Assembly: GCA_030426685.1 (NCBI GenBank)
Contig: JAUHYC010000001.1
Span: forward strand, 124,001 to 188,000
Reading direction: 5' to 3'
DNA length: 64,000 nucleotides
Source of the DNA: Alphaproteobacteria bacterium
Lineage (GTDB): Bacteria; Pseudomonadota; Alphaproteobacteria; Rhodobacterales; Rhodobacteraceae
Positions 1-8,125 of the stretch are shown here, one piece after another; within the stretch, counting starts at the first letter, position 1, and the number at the start of each line of letters is the position of its first letter. The position numbers were made by a program, and so were the translations under genes. Under the pieces are notes generated by a model that saw only the letters and a list, made by a program, of their open reading frames with translations, was not told the origin of the DNA and did not search any database.

Positions 1-1557
1 GTCCGCAAGCTGCTGATTCTTCCGGTCATTTCGCTTGGCATCATTGCCGCTTTTGCGACGGGTACCGGGACCATTATGGGCAACACCTCAAAAGGATTCA
101 TCCCGCTTGAAGATAATGGCTATCTTTTCGTCGACATCCAATTGCCCGACGCCGCAACACTGGAGCGGACAGAAACCGTCGCGGCCCGTCTGGACGCGCA
201 GCTCCAAGATATCCCCGGTGTCGCAAGCACCGTTCTGGTTAACGGCTTCTCGCTGTTGAACGGAACTACGACCAATGGGGCTGCCATCTTCGTCAACCTT
301 ACCAACTGGGAAGAACGACAGGAGCCTGAGCTCAGCGCGAATGCCATTCTGGGTCAGGTACTGGCGATCGCAAACCAGGAATCAGCGGCCTCGATCGTGG
401 CCTTCAATCCACCACCCATTCAGGGCTTGGGGATGTCCGCGGGCGTCGAGATGGAGGTTCAACAGACGGGTGGCGGCTCACCGCAGGATCTGGCGTCTGC
501 CGTCGGGTCGTATGTCTATTCCGCCAACCAACGCCCCGAGATCGCGCATGCTTACACCACGTTCCGGGCAAACGTACCTCAGTTGTTCGTCGATCTGGAT
601 CGGGAAAAGGCCAAGACCCTTCAGGTTTCTGTGGCCGAGATTTTCCAGACCATGCAGGCACAACTCGGGTCCTACTACGTGAACGATTTCAACCTGTTTG
701 GCCGCGTCTACCGTGTGATGATCCAGGCCGAAGGGTCGTACCGGAACAAGGTCCAGGATATTTCGGACCTCTACGTGCGTTCGACCAAGGGAGAAATGGT
801 GCCGCTGGGTACTCTGATCGATGTCGAGAATGTGCTGGGCCCTGTGCTGCTGAAACGGCACAACCTGTTCCGCTCGGCCACGGTTACGGCGGTTCCCGCA
901 CCGGGGCTGTCAACGGGAGATGCCATCAACGTCATGACCGAGGAATCGGCAACCGCCCTGCCCCCGGGATATGCCTTTGAATGGACCGGTACGGCACAGC
1001 AACAGCTGGCCTCGGGTAACCTGGTCGTAGTGATCCTCGGATTGGCGATCCTGTTCGGGTATTTGTTCCTTGTCGGCCAATACGAAAGCTGGACGATGCC
1101 CGTTTCGATCCTGATGTCGGTGACTGTGGCCTTGTTCGGCGCGGTGGCGGCCGTGGCCATCGTCGGCAGTGATATCAACCTTTACACGCAGATCGGGATG
1201 ATCATGCTGGTCGGGTTGGCTTCGAAAAACGGGATTCTGATCGTGGAATTCGCGATGGAGCAACGTGCCAAAGGTCTCTCAATCAAAGAAGCCGCTGCAG
1301 AGGCTGCGTATCAGCGTTTCCGCGCGGTGATGATGACGGCGCTGTCCTTCCTTCTGGGTGTCGTGCCGCTTCTGGCCGCAAACGGGGCTGGTGCGGCCAG
1401 CCAAAAGGCCATCGGCGTGGCCGTATTTGGCGGGATGCTCGCTGCGACCCTGTTCGGCGTTATCCTGGTACCGGTGCTCTATGCCGTCATGCAGAGCCTG
1501 CGAGAGTGGATCAAAGGCAGCAAGAATGATCCGAAACCCTCGGAAGAGGCCGCCTGA
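1..1557 (+). CDS. RND efflux pump inner-membrane permease, HAE1 type (5'-truncated)
   Basis: This is the C-terminal half of an AcrB/MexB-like proton-driven drug exporter. The reading frame is open from base 1 ([18 protein letters not shown]...), so the true start lies upstream of the window; about 518 codons remain of an expected ~1040. The beginning is the transmembrane segment after the central cytoplasmic loop, followed by the second periplasmic porter/docking region ([20 protein letters not shown]). The last ~180 residues hold a run of transmembrane helices with the family signature [14 protein letters not shown]. Its adaptor protein would be expected upstream, outside the window. The gene ends at a strong terminator. 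Substrate cannot be told from sequence. Confidence 0.95.
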   Translation, partial: VRKLLILPVISLGIIAAFATGTGTIMGNTSKGFIPLEDNGYLFVDIQLPDAATLERTETVAARLDAQLQDIPGVASTVLVNGFSLLNGTTTNGAAIFVNLTNWEERQEPELSANAILGQVLAIANQESAASIVAFNPPPIQGLGMSAGVEMEVQQTGGGSPQDLASAVGSYVYSANQRPEIAHAYTTFRANVPQLFVDLDREKAKTLQVSVAEIFQTMQAQLGSYYVNDFNLFGRVYRVMIQAEGSYRNKVQDISDLYVRSTKGEMVPLGTLIDVENVLGPVLLKRHNLFRSATVTAVPAPGLSTGDAINVMTEESATALPPGYAFEWTGTAQQQLASGNLVVVILGLAILFGYLFLVGQYESWTMPVSILMSVTVALFGAVAAVAIVGSDINLYTQIGMIMLVGLASKNGILIVEFAMEQRAKGLSIKEAAAEAAYQRFRAVMMTALSFLLGVVPLLAANGAGAASQKAIGVAVFGGMLAATLFGVILVPVLYAVMQSLREWIKGSKNDPKPSEEAA

Positions 1558-1576
1558 AGCCATCAGTCAAAAAAAC

Positions 1577-1609
1577 AAACGCCCCCACAATTTGTGCGGG
1601 GCGTTTTTC
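1577..1609. terminator. Bidirectional rho-independent terminator
   Basis: The arms AAACGCCCC and GGGGCGTTT pair perfectly, and CACAA/TTGTG extends the stem inside. A T-run follows on the plus strand (TTTTTCGTTTG) and an A-run precedes it (CAAAAAAAC), so it can stop the RND transcript and the convergent glpD transcript. Confidence 0.88.
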
Positions 1610-1616
1610 GTTTGAT

Positions 1617-3206
1617 CTATTGATTTTGGGGGTTTCTCAGTCGGTCAGACATCCACGCGTCAATGCGTGCGATCTGATCCGTGTTAAGCCGCAATCCCAG
1701 CTTGTTCCGTCGCCAGACCACATCTTCTGCGGTGCGGGCATATTCCTTGTCCATCAACCACGCGAGTTCCGCCGCTGTCAGCGTGGCTCCGAAATCTTCA
1801 CCCAGATCGGCCGTACCTTTGGCGGATCCCAGGATGATATGCGCATCTGTGCCATAAGCCCTCACCAGACGTTGCGCCCAGAACGGTGACAGGAAAGGAT
1901 ACTGCGCCAGCAATTCCTTGATCAGTTTGTCTACGCCATCGACCGGAAAATCACCGCCGGGCAATGGCACACCTGCGGTCCACGGGCCCGGCACTTCCGG
2001 GAAATAGTCAGCCACTTTCTCCAGCGCACTTTCCGCTAGACGGCGGTAGGTAGTGATCTTGCCGCCAAAGACGTTCAGCACGGGTGCCCCACCTTCAGCA
2101 TCGACTTTCAGGGTATAGTCGCGTGTTGCCGCTGTCGCGCTACTGGCACCATCGTCGTAGAGCGGGCGGACCCCGGAATAGGTCCAGACGATATCCGCGC
2201 GCGTCACAGGTTTTCTGAAATAGTTAGAGGCAAAGGTGCACAGGTAATCCTGCTCGGCCTCCGTACAGACCGGAGGGTCGGACGGATCCGGATGATCCTG
2301 ATCCGTCGTTCCGATCAGGGTGAAATCCTGTTCGTAGGGAATTGCGAAAATGATGCGGCCGTCTTCGCCCTGAAAGAAGTAGCATTTATCATGATCAAAC
2401 AGCCGGGGTGTCACGATATGGCTGCCACGCACCAAACGCACACCCTCGCGCGAGTTCGAGCGAATCTTGGTCTGGATGATGTCCCCCACCCAGGGCCCGC
2501 CCGCGTTAATCAGCATCTTGGCCTGCACCGCTTTGGTTTCGCCGCTCTCGCGGTCCCGAATGGTCACCTGCCAAAGATCGTCCACCCGCTCAGCCGAGAT
2601 CACCTCAGTCCGAACCATGATCTTTGCACCGCGCGCTTCGGCATCTCGCGCATTCAGCACCACGAGGCGGGAATCTTCGACCCAGCAGTCCGAGTATTCA
2701 TAGGCGGTTTCGAACTTGTCTTGCAGCGGTGCCCCCTCAGGCGCGGTTCTCAGATTTAAGGAACGGGTGCCGGGCAGAATTTTCCGCCCACCCAGATTGT
2801 CGTATAAAAACAATCCCAACCGGATCAGCCAGGCCGGACGACGCCCGCGCATCCATGGCATCACGGTGCTCAGCAGGCGCGAGGTCGGCGTTTCCGTATC
2901 GAACCGCATATCAGCGTGATACGGCAGCACAAAGCGCATCGGCCACGAGATATGCGGCATGGCCCGCAACAGGGTCTCACGCTCTATCAGCGCCTCACGA
3001 ACCAAGCGGAACTCAAAGAATTCAAGATACCTGAGCCCACCGTGAAACAGTTTGGTCGAAGCCGAAGAGGTGGCCGAAGCGAGATCGTTCATCTCGACCA
3101 AGGTCACTGACAACCCGCGCCCCGCTGCATCGCGAGCGATACCACAGCCGTTGATGCCGCCGCCGATGACAAAAAGGTCTGTTACGTGGCCTGACCCGGA
3201 TGACAT
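1617..3206 (-). CDS. glpD: Aerobic glycerol-3-phosphate dehydrogenase
   Basis: FAD-dependent membrane-associated enzyme oxidising sn-glycerol 3-phosphate to dihydroxyacetone phosphate and passing electrons to quinone. The N-terminus has the dinucleotide-binding motif (LFVIGGGINGCGIARDAAGR) and the family motif FHGGLRYLE; the C-terminal part is the usual helical GlpD domain. I chose the ATG at 3206 (529 aa) because AAGGAA lies 10-11 bases upstream; the frame can be extended to a TTG at 3224, but that would start on the Shine-Dalgarno itself. It is divergent from a DeoR/GlpR-type regulator, the expected controller. No glpK or glpF is in the window. Confidence 0.96.
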   Translation of the reverse strand: MSSGSGHVTDLFVIGGGINGCGIARDAAGRGLSVTLVEMNDLASATSSASTKLFHGGLRYLEFFEFRLVREALIERETLLRAMPHISWPMRFVLPYHADMRFDTETPTSRLLSTVMPWMRGRRPAWLIRLGLFLYDNLGGRKILPGTRSLNLRTAPEGAPLQDKFETAYEYSDCWVEDSRLVVLNARDAEARGAKIMVRTEVISAERVDDLWQVTIRDRESGETKAVQAKMLINAGGPWVGDIIQTKIRSNSREGVRLVRGSHIVTPRLFDHDKCYFFQGEDGRIIFAIPYEQDFTLIGTTDQDHPDPSDPPVCTEAEQDYLCTFASNYFRKPVTRADIVWTYSGVRPLYDDGASSATAATRDYTLKVDAEGGAPVLNVFGGKITTYRRLAESALEKVADYFPEVPGPWTAGVPLPGGDFPVDGVDKLIKELLAQYPFLSPFWAQRLVRAYGTDAHIILGSAKGTADLGEDFGATLTAAELAWLMDKEYARTAEDVVWRRNKLGLRLNTDQIARIDAWMSDRLRNPQNQ

Positions 3207-3278
3207 ATCTGAATGTTCCTTCAACTTGGATGACTTGCGCGCGCAAATTCAGCGTAATTTCTTTTCACCGTCATATAG

Positions 3279-3361
3279 TTTCGTTTATGCTCGCTATAAG
3301 AATAACGCAACTAACATCTTCGAATTCACTTGCCTAAAGCCATAAAAAGAACAAAAACGAA
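3279..3361. promoter_or_regulatory. Candidate GlpR-type operator pair in the glpD/glpR divergent region
   Basis: The AT-rich spacer between glpD and the regulator holds TTCGTTT at 3280-3286 and its inverse AAACGAA at 3355-3361. TTCG-containing repeats are typical of DeoR/GlpR operators, and the position suits control of both genes. The assignment is inferred from position and base pattern only. Confidence 0.35.
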
Positions 3362-3387
3362 TATCGCAGAGAATACGGAGATCACAT

Positions 3388-4149
3388 ATGTCCCTGTCGT
3401 TTCGCCAATCGGACATTCTGGAAATCGTCAAAGAAGAAGGCCGCGTCACCGTAGACGGGCTGGCGGATCGGTTTAAGGTCACCGTCCAGACCATCCGCCG
3501 CGATCTGTCCGAACTCTCAGGCGCGGGAAAGCTGGACCGGGTGCATGGAGGGGCCGTGCTGCGTTCTGGCGTCTCCAACATCGGCTATGATGATCGTCGC
3601 GCGCTGAACTATGAAGCAAAGGTCCGTATCGCCGAACGCTGCGCTGCAGACATCGCGGATGGCAGTTCCGTTTTCATGAATATCGGCACGTCAACCGAAG
3701 CCGTTGCCCGGCAGTTGCTGAACCATAAAAACCTGATGGTCGTCACCAACAACATGAATGTGGCCGGTATTCTGGCTGAAAACCCCGATTGTCAGATCGT
3801 CGTTGCGGGTGGTGTGCTGCGCCGGTCTGACAGCGGGCTGGTCGGCAATCTGGCGGTCTCGACCATTCGACAATTCAAGTTTGACCATGCAGTTATCGGT
3901 TGTTCCGCGCTGGATTCCGAAGGGGACCTGATGGATTTCGACCTGCAGGAAGTGCTGGTCAGCCAGACAATCATCGCACAGGCACGGCAAACCAAACTCG
4001 TTGCCGACAGCTCCAAGTTTCAGCGCACCGCCCCGGCGCGGATCGCCTCACTGGCCGAGGTTGACACGATCTACACAGACTTACCCTTACCTGCGGATCT
4101 GGCCCAGAAATGCAATGAGTGGCAAACGCGAATCGTCGAATGCCGTTAG
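3388..4149 (+). CDS. glpR: DeoR/GlpR family transcriptional regulator
   Basis: Probable repressor of glycerol-3-phosphate use, 253 aa. Residues 1-57 form the DeoR helix-turn-helix with the diagnostic stretch VTVQTIRRDLSELSGAGKLDRVHGGA. Residues ~75-235 form the phosphosugar-sensing (ribose-5-phosphate isomerase-like) effector domain, including the loop FMNIGTSTEAVARQL. The ATG is preceded by CGGAG. It is divergent from glpD, the standard arrangement for a local glp regulator. The effector is presumably glycerol 3-phosphate; this is inferred from the neighbour, not from residues I can identify. Confidence 0.9.
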   Translation: MSLSFRQSDILEIVKEEGRVTVDGLADRFKVTVQTIRRDLSELSGAGKLDRVHGGAVLRSGVSNIGYDDRRALNYEAKVRIAERCAADIADGSSVFMNIGTSTEAVARQLLNHKNLMVVTNNMNVAGILAENPDCQIVVAGGVLRRSDSGLVGNLAVSTIRQFKFDHAVIGCSALDSEGDLMDFDLQEVLVSQTIIAQARQTKLVADSSKFQRTAPARIASLAEVDTIYTDLPLPADLAQKCNEWQTRIVECR

Positions 4150-4259
4150 GTGTTCAGCCGAACCATCGCGCGTCCAGGTTGTCATGGCTTGCCAGAACGC
4201 CGTTGTACTGACAGAATTGTGATCACTGGCATCAGGCGCAAAGGGAGCGGCACCAGGCC

Positions 4260-4415
4260 ATGATAGCGCTTTTATTTTCGTTACTTACTATCACAATGGG
4301 GCTGAACTATTTCGGGCGCACCGGTGCCGGAACCACTTTGTTTCTGATCACGCTGGCGTTGAGCATCTACTGGCTCAAGTTCCATGCCACCAGCGTCCTG
4401 ACCATTCAGCTATAG
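4260..4415 (+). CDS. Small two-helix membrane protein, DUF5993 family
   Basis: 51-codon ORF (MIALLFSLLTITMGLNYF...) with two hydrophobic segments, residues ~2-18 and ~26-40, and almost no soluble part. It ends 6 bases before the next gene, a DsbB-like protein, so the two are surely co-transcribed. This size, composition and position match DUF5993 proteins, which are found beside DsbB-type genes. The ribosome-binding site (AAGGGAG) is about 12 bases upstream, a little far. Function unknown; a role as partner or stabiliser of the DsbB-like protein is inferred from adjacency only. Confidence 0.75.
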   Translation: MIALLFSLLTITMGLNYFGRTGAGTTLFLITLALSIYWLKFHATSVLTIQL

Positions 4416-4421
4416 GGGCAC

Positions 4422-4997
4422 GTGAAGATGGCGCCCGACCTGTCCCGCACCCTGAACGCGCTTGGCGCATTTGCCGTCAGCCTCGTTCTCATTCTGGCCT
4501 ATGCTTATCAGTTCTCGCTGGATGAACTGCCCTGCCCGCTCTGTCTGTTGCAGAGGGTTGGCTTGGTTGCCGTCGGCGTTGGGCTTGGCCTCAACCTGCT
4601 GTATGGCGCGCGACCGCGACACTACGCATTGATGCTGCTGGCGGCGCTCTATGGTGGCAGCGTCTCAATTCGGCAGATCCTGCTGCACATCGTGCCGGGA
4701 ACCGGGCACTATGGCTCTCCGGTGATGGGGCTGCATTATTACACCTGGGCGGCGATTTGTTTTTTCTTAATCCTGCTGGGCACCGCGATCATGTTGATGT
4801 TCGACCGGCAATATACCAGCGACACAAGCTCAAATCCTCGATTTGGCGGCAATACGCTGGCCAAGATTGCCTTCTTCGTGCTGCTTGCGCTGGCGGCGCT
4901 GAATGCGGTGTCGACCCTTATCGAATGCGGTCCGACCATTTGTGCGGACCCGCCGACCAGCTACAAACTGATTGACGAACTGGGCAACAACAACTGA
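4422..4997 (+). CDS. DsbB-like disulfide bond formation protein
   Basis: Polytopic inner-membrane protein of 191 aa, probably oxidising a periplasmic thiol:disulfide protein and reducing quinone. The redox motif CPLC is at residues 38-41 after the first helix, as in DsbB. In E. coli DsbB the second cysteine pair sits in the loop between helices 3 and 4. Here that loop (HIVPGTGHYGSPVMG) has no cysteine, and a pair (ECGPTIC, ~169 and 174) lies at the C-terminal end after a further helix. The start is GTG at 4422 or ATG at 4428; AGGGGC suits either. It sits between DUF5993 and DUF3302 and is likely co-transcribed with an HlyD/outer-membrane-factor pair. Confidence 0.85.
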   Translation: MKMAPDLSRTLNALGAFAVSLVLILAYAYQFSLDELPCPLCLLQRVGLVAVGVGLGLNLLYGARPRHYALMLLAALYGGSVSIRQILLHIVPGTGHYGSPVMGLHYYTWAAICFFLILLGTAIMLMFDRQYTSDTSSNPRFGGNTLAKIAFFVLLALAALNAVSTLIECGPTICADPPTSYKLIDELGNNN

Positions 4998-5031
4998 GGA
5001 TAGAACAACCTTCCCGACCGGAGACGCGTAC

Positions 5032-5394
5032 ATGGGACTTTTGGGACAGCCGCTTGGCTATTACGACTATCTGACATTTGTGGCACTGATCCTGCTGTTG
5101 GCGGCGGTGATGGCGTTGTTCCTGTTCATCATGGGCCTGCCCGGCCGCATCGCGATCAAGCGCAATCACCCGCACGCCGAAGCCGTCAAGATCATGGGAT
5201 GGATGGGATTTCTGGCCATCGTGCCATGGGTGCACGCCTTTATCTGGGCTTTCCATGATGGTGTCACGGTCGACATGCGCCGCGGGCCAGACGATGAACG
5301 CAAGGCTATTCGGGATGAAATCAAGCGGTTAGGCGGCATCGTCAAACCCGAGTATCAAGATCCGCTGGATACCGATGAGACGCAGAAGAGCTAG
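5032..5394 (+). CDS. DUF3302 inner-membrane protein (YiaW-like)
   Basis: 120-aa protein with two transmembrane helices (~13-38 and ~58-78) and a charged cytoplasmic tail (RRGPDDERKAIRDEIKRLGG). The frame is open upstream to 4972, but ATG 5032 has GGAG eight bases before it, so I take that start. DUF3302 proteins such as E. coli YiaW are encoded next to an HlyD-type adaptor (YiaV), and that pairing is repeated here with the next gene. Function is unknown. It may supply the membrane anchor or energy-coupling part for the adaptor and outer membrane factor, since no ABC, MFS or RND pump is in the operon. Confidence 0.85.
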   Translation: MGLLGQPLGYYDYLTFVALILLLAAVMALFLFIMGLPGRIAIKRNHPHAEAVKIMGWMGFLAIVPWVHAFIWAFHDGVTVDMRRGPDDERKAIRDEIKRLGGIVKPEYQDPLDTDETQKS

Positions 5395-5415
5395 GGCCAA
5401 AGGAATTCAACACTA

Positions 5416-6561
5416 ATGTTCGTCGCCCTTGGCATCACGCTGTTCTACATCATTTTTGTCTGGTTTGTGTTCTTCAAGGCGCAATGGCTGAAATTCAACA
5501 TCATGTGGGGCATCGTCTCGTTCTGGGTCGGTGCTCATTTATTGCTGATCTTCCTCGTCGCACTGCGTTTCTTTCAGCCGTACTCGATCGACAGCCACGT
5601 GGTTCGGTCGACCATTCAGATCGTCCCAAAGCTGACGCAGCCGACGATCCTGACCGAAGTTCTGGTCGAGCCAAATACGATCGTCACCAAGGGTGATCCG
5701 CTCTATCGCTTTGATGATACGGTGTTTTCGCTGGCCGTCGACAATGCGAAGGCCCAGCTTGTGGCCGCCGAGCAGAACGCTAAAATCCTGGAACAGGACG
5801 TCATCGCATCGACCGAATCCGTTGAACGCGCCAATGCGCAATTGGCCTATGCCCTGACCCAGCAGGCACGATACGAAACCCTCGTTCCGGCCGGTGGTGC
5901 CCGTCAGGATGAGTTGGACCGCTGGAACGAACAGGTCACCGAGGATCAGGCGCAGGTCAAGCAGGCCGAGGCCAACCTCGAAAAAGCCAGACTTGCGCAG
6001 GCCTCGCAAATCGACGGGGTGAATACGGGCATCATTCAGGCACAGGCACAACTGGCGGAGGCTGAATATTTTCTGGACAACACAACGATCTACGCACCCG
6101 AAAACGGCATGATCGTCTCGCAACAGGCCCGCCCCGGTCTGGTGGTTGGGGATGTCCGTCTGGGGGCCATTGCCAGCTTTGTGACCGAGGACAACCCCTA
6201 TATCCTCGCCACATTCCGCCAGCAGAACCTGAAATTCGTCGAAGTCGGCCAACCTGTGGAGGTCGCGCTGGATCTCTATCCCGGCGAGATCCTGACCGGA
6301 AAAGTCGAAGCCATCTGGTGGGCCACGCGTCAGGGCCAGTACCTACCCTCAGGCCGCCTGCCCGGTTTTGAACTGCCGAAACTGCCCGGCCGGATCGCGG
6401 TTCAGATTTCTGTCGACGTGCCCGAGGGCCATACTTTTCCCGCAGGTGGCCACGCTGCGGTTGCGATCTACACAGGCATGGGAAAAAGCTTTGAGTTCCT
6501 GAGGCGCATCAACATCCGTCTCTATTCCTTCGCCAACTTCATCCGCCCGCTGGATATCTGA
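5416..6561 (+). CDS. HlyD/EmrA family periplasmic adaptor (YiaV-like membrane fusion protein)
   Basis: 381-aa membrane fusion protein. Two hydrophobic stretches at the N-terminus (~1-20 and ~25-48) anchor it. A split biotinyl-lipoyl-like domain (VLVEPNTIVTKGDPLYRFDD, and later the YAPENGMIVSQQARPG region) flanks an alpha-helical hairpin at ~95-215 rich in Ala/Gln/Glu. A beta-barrel domain follows (VEVALDLYPGEILTGKVEA). It starts 21 bases after DUF3302 and ends 11 bases before the outer membrane factor, so all three form one unit. It should bridge the inner membrane component and the TolC-like channel. Confidence 0.92.
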   Translation: MFVALGITLFYIIFVWFVFFKAQWLKFNIMWGIVSFWVGAHLLLIFLVALRFFQPYSIDSHVVRSTIQIVPKLTQPTILTEVLVEPNTIVTKGDPLYRFDDTVFSLAVDNAKAQLVAAEQNAKILEQDVIASTESVERANAQLAYALTQQARYETLVPAGGARQDELDRWNEQVTEDQAQVKQAEANLEKARLAQASQIDGVNTGIIQAQAQLAEAEYFLDNTTIYAPENGMIVSQQARPGLVVGDVRLGAIASFVTEDNPYILATFRQQNLKFVEVGQPVEVALDLYPGEILTGKVEAIWWATRQGQYLPSGRLPGFELPKLPGRIAVQISVDVPEGHTFPAGGHAAVAIYTGMGKSFEFLRRINIRLYSFANFIRPLDI

Positions 6562-6572
6562 GGAAGCGCACC

Positions 6573-8123
6573 ATGACACTCCGCCAGCTTTTGGGTTCTG
6601 CCCTCTGTGCCGCGACCCTCACCGCCTGTACGCCGGTGGGCCCTGATTTTGTGCGCCCGAATTCTCCGGTCGTTAAACAGTGGATCGAAGTGAACAGCCC
6701 CAGTGCGGGTCAAAGCGGCCTCACCTCGCGCAGCGCGCCGGTGGTGCGATGGTGGGAGACATTCAACGACCCCACCCTCAACAAACTGATCGCAGAAGCC
6801 TATGCTCAGAACCTGACCCTCCAGGTTGCCGGGGCTCGCGTGTTGCAGGCCCGCGCGCAACTTGGCATCGCCTTCGGAGAGCTTTATCCGCAATCGCAGG
6901 CAATTGGCGGGTCGCTGGAGCGGCGCCAGATCAGCGACAACCTCGGGCCCATTTCGGATATCCGGCGGATCATTCCATTGGACACAGAGTTTTCGACTTC
7001 GCAGGTGGGGTTCGACGCGCAATGGGAACTGGATATCTGGGGCCAACAGCGACGCGGTGTGCAGGCCGCCCGATCCAATCTGGCCATGCAAGTGGCCAAT
7101 TATGACGATGCGCTGGTAACGCTGACCGGGGATGTCGCGGCGCTTTATATCAACATCCGCTCGCTGCAAGAGGCGCTGAGCGTTGCGCGCGAGAATATTC
7201 GGATCCAGCAGGAATCGGCGGATCTGACGCAATTGCGCTTCGACAATGGTGTCACGACCGAGTTGGACGTGCAGGAATCCACGGCGCTCCTCAACAACAC
7301 AAAGGCACTTGTGCCCGAGTTGGAGAGCGATCTGCAACAGGCCAAGAATGCACTGGCTGTTCTTCTTGGAAAGGCACCATCACAGATGGCCGGGATGCTG
7401 AGCACCTCAGGCCGTATCCCGACGGCGCGCGCTGATGTTGCGGTTGGCGTTCCTGCCGAGCTGCTGCGCCGCCGCCCGGATGTGCGCGCGGCGGAGTTGG
7501 CCGCGGCAACGCAATCAGCTCAAGTCGGGATCGCGCTGGCGGACCTCTATCCGCAATTCATCCTGTCCGGGTCGATCGGATTGCAGGCTTCTGGCGCGCG
7601 CGACCTGTTCAGTTCCAGCAGCACCACCGGCCTGGCCAATGCCGGTGTGGTCTGGAACGTGCTGAACTATGGCCGCATCAAGAACAATGTCCGCGCGCAG
7701 GACGCCGCCTATCAGGCGTTGATTGCGAATTATCAGAACACCGTCCTTACCGCCTATTCCGAAGTTGAAAGCGCAATGGTCGCCTATAGCGAGGCGCGCA
7801 AGCAGGTCACGTTCTATCGGCGCAGTGTCGAAGCGTCGCGCAAGGCCGCCGATATCGCGGTCGACCAGTATCGTGATGGCATTGCCAGTTACTCGCGCAT
7901 CCTGAACACCCAAACCGCGCTGCTGCGGTCGCAGGCGAATCTGATCGAAGCCCGGCAGGAGGTCTCATCCAATCTGGTCGCTATCTACAAAGGTCTGGGC
8001 GGTGGCTGGCAGATCCGACAAAATCAGGAATTCCTGCCCGAGACCGTTCTGGCCGAAATGGCCTATCGCACTGACTGGGGCGACCTTCTGGAGAAAACGC
8101 CGACCCGCGCCAGCCTGAACTGA
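6573..8123 (+). CDS. NodT-family outer membrane efflux lipoprotein (TolC-like)
   Basis: 516-aa outer membrane factor forming the exit duct of a tripartite exporter. The signal peptide ends in a lipobox (LTAC, Cys19), so the mature protein is a lipoprotein like OprM/CusC. Two homologous halves of long amphipathic helices follow; each repeat has the typical DLYPQ / ELYPQ strand turn, and PAELLRRRPDVRAAE is the family signature in the middle. It is the last gene of the unit; its stop is two bases from the convergent mprF stop, with no terminator between. The substrate is unknown. Confidence 0.94.
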   Translation: MTLRQLLGSALCAATLTACTPVGPDFVRPNSPVVKQWIEVNSPSAGQSGLTSRSAPVVRWWETFNDPTLNKLIAEAYAQNLTLQVAGARVLQARAQLGIAFGELYPQSQAIGGSLERRQISDNLGPISDIRRIIPLDTEFSTSQVGFDAQWELDIWGQQRRGVQAARSNLAMQVANYDDALVTLTGDVAALYINIRSLQEALSVARENIRIQQESADLTQLRFDNGVTTELDVQESTALLNNTKALVPELESDLQQAKNALAVLLGKAPSQMAGMLSTSGRIPTARADVAVGVPAELLRRRPDVRAAELAAATQSAQVGIALADLYPQFILSGSIGLQASGARDLFSSSSTTGLANAGVVWNVLNYGRIKNNVRAQDAAYQALIANYQNTVLTAYSEVESAMVAYSEARKQVTFYRRSVEASRKAADIAVDQYRDGIASYSRILNTQTALLRSQANLIEARQEVSSNLVAIYKGLGGGWQIRQNQEFLPETVLAEMAYRTDWGDLLEKTPTRASLN

Positions 8124-8125
8124 CT

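Noticed and set aside
5539..6252. 237-codon minus-strand frame opposite the HlyD adaptor gene
   Set aside because: The plus-strand gene has clear domains and operon context; the minus frame has neither.
8124..8125. A terminator between the outer membrane factor gene and mprF
   Set aside because: Only two bases separate the stop codons and no hairpin with a T-run was found at either gene end; any termination must be rho-dependent or lie inside the opposite gene.
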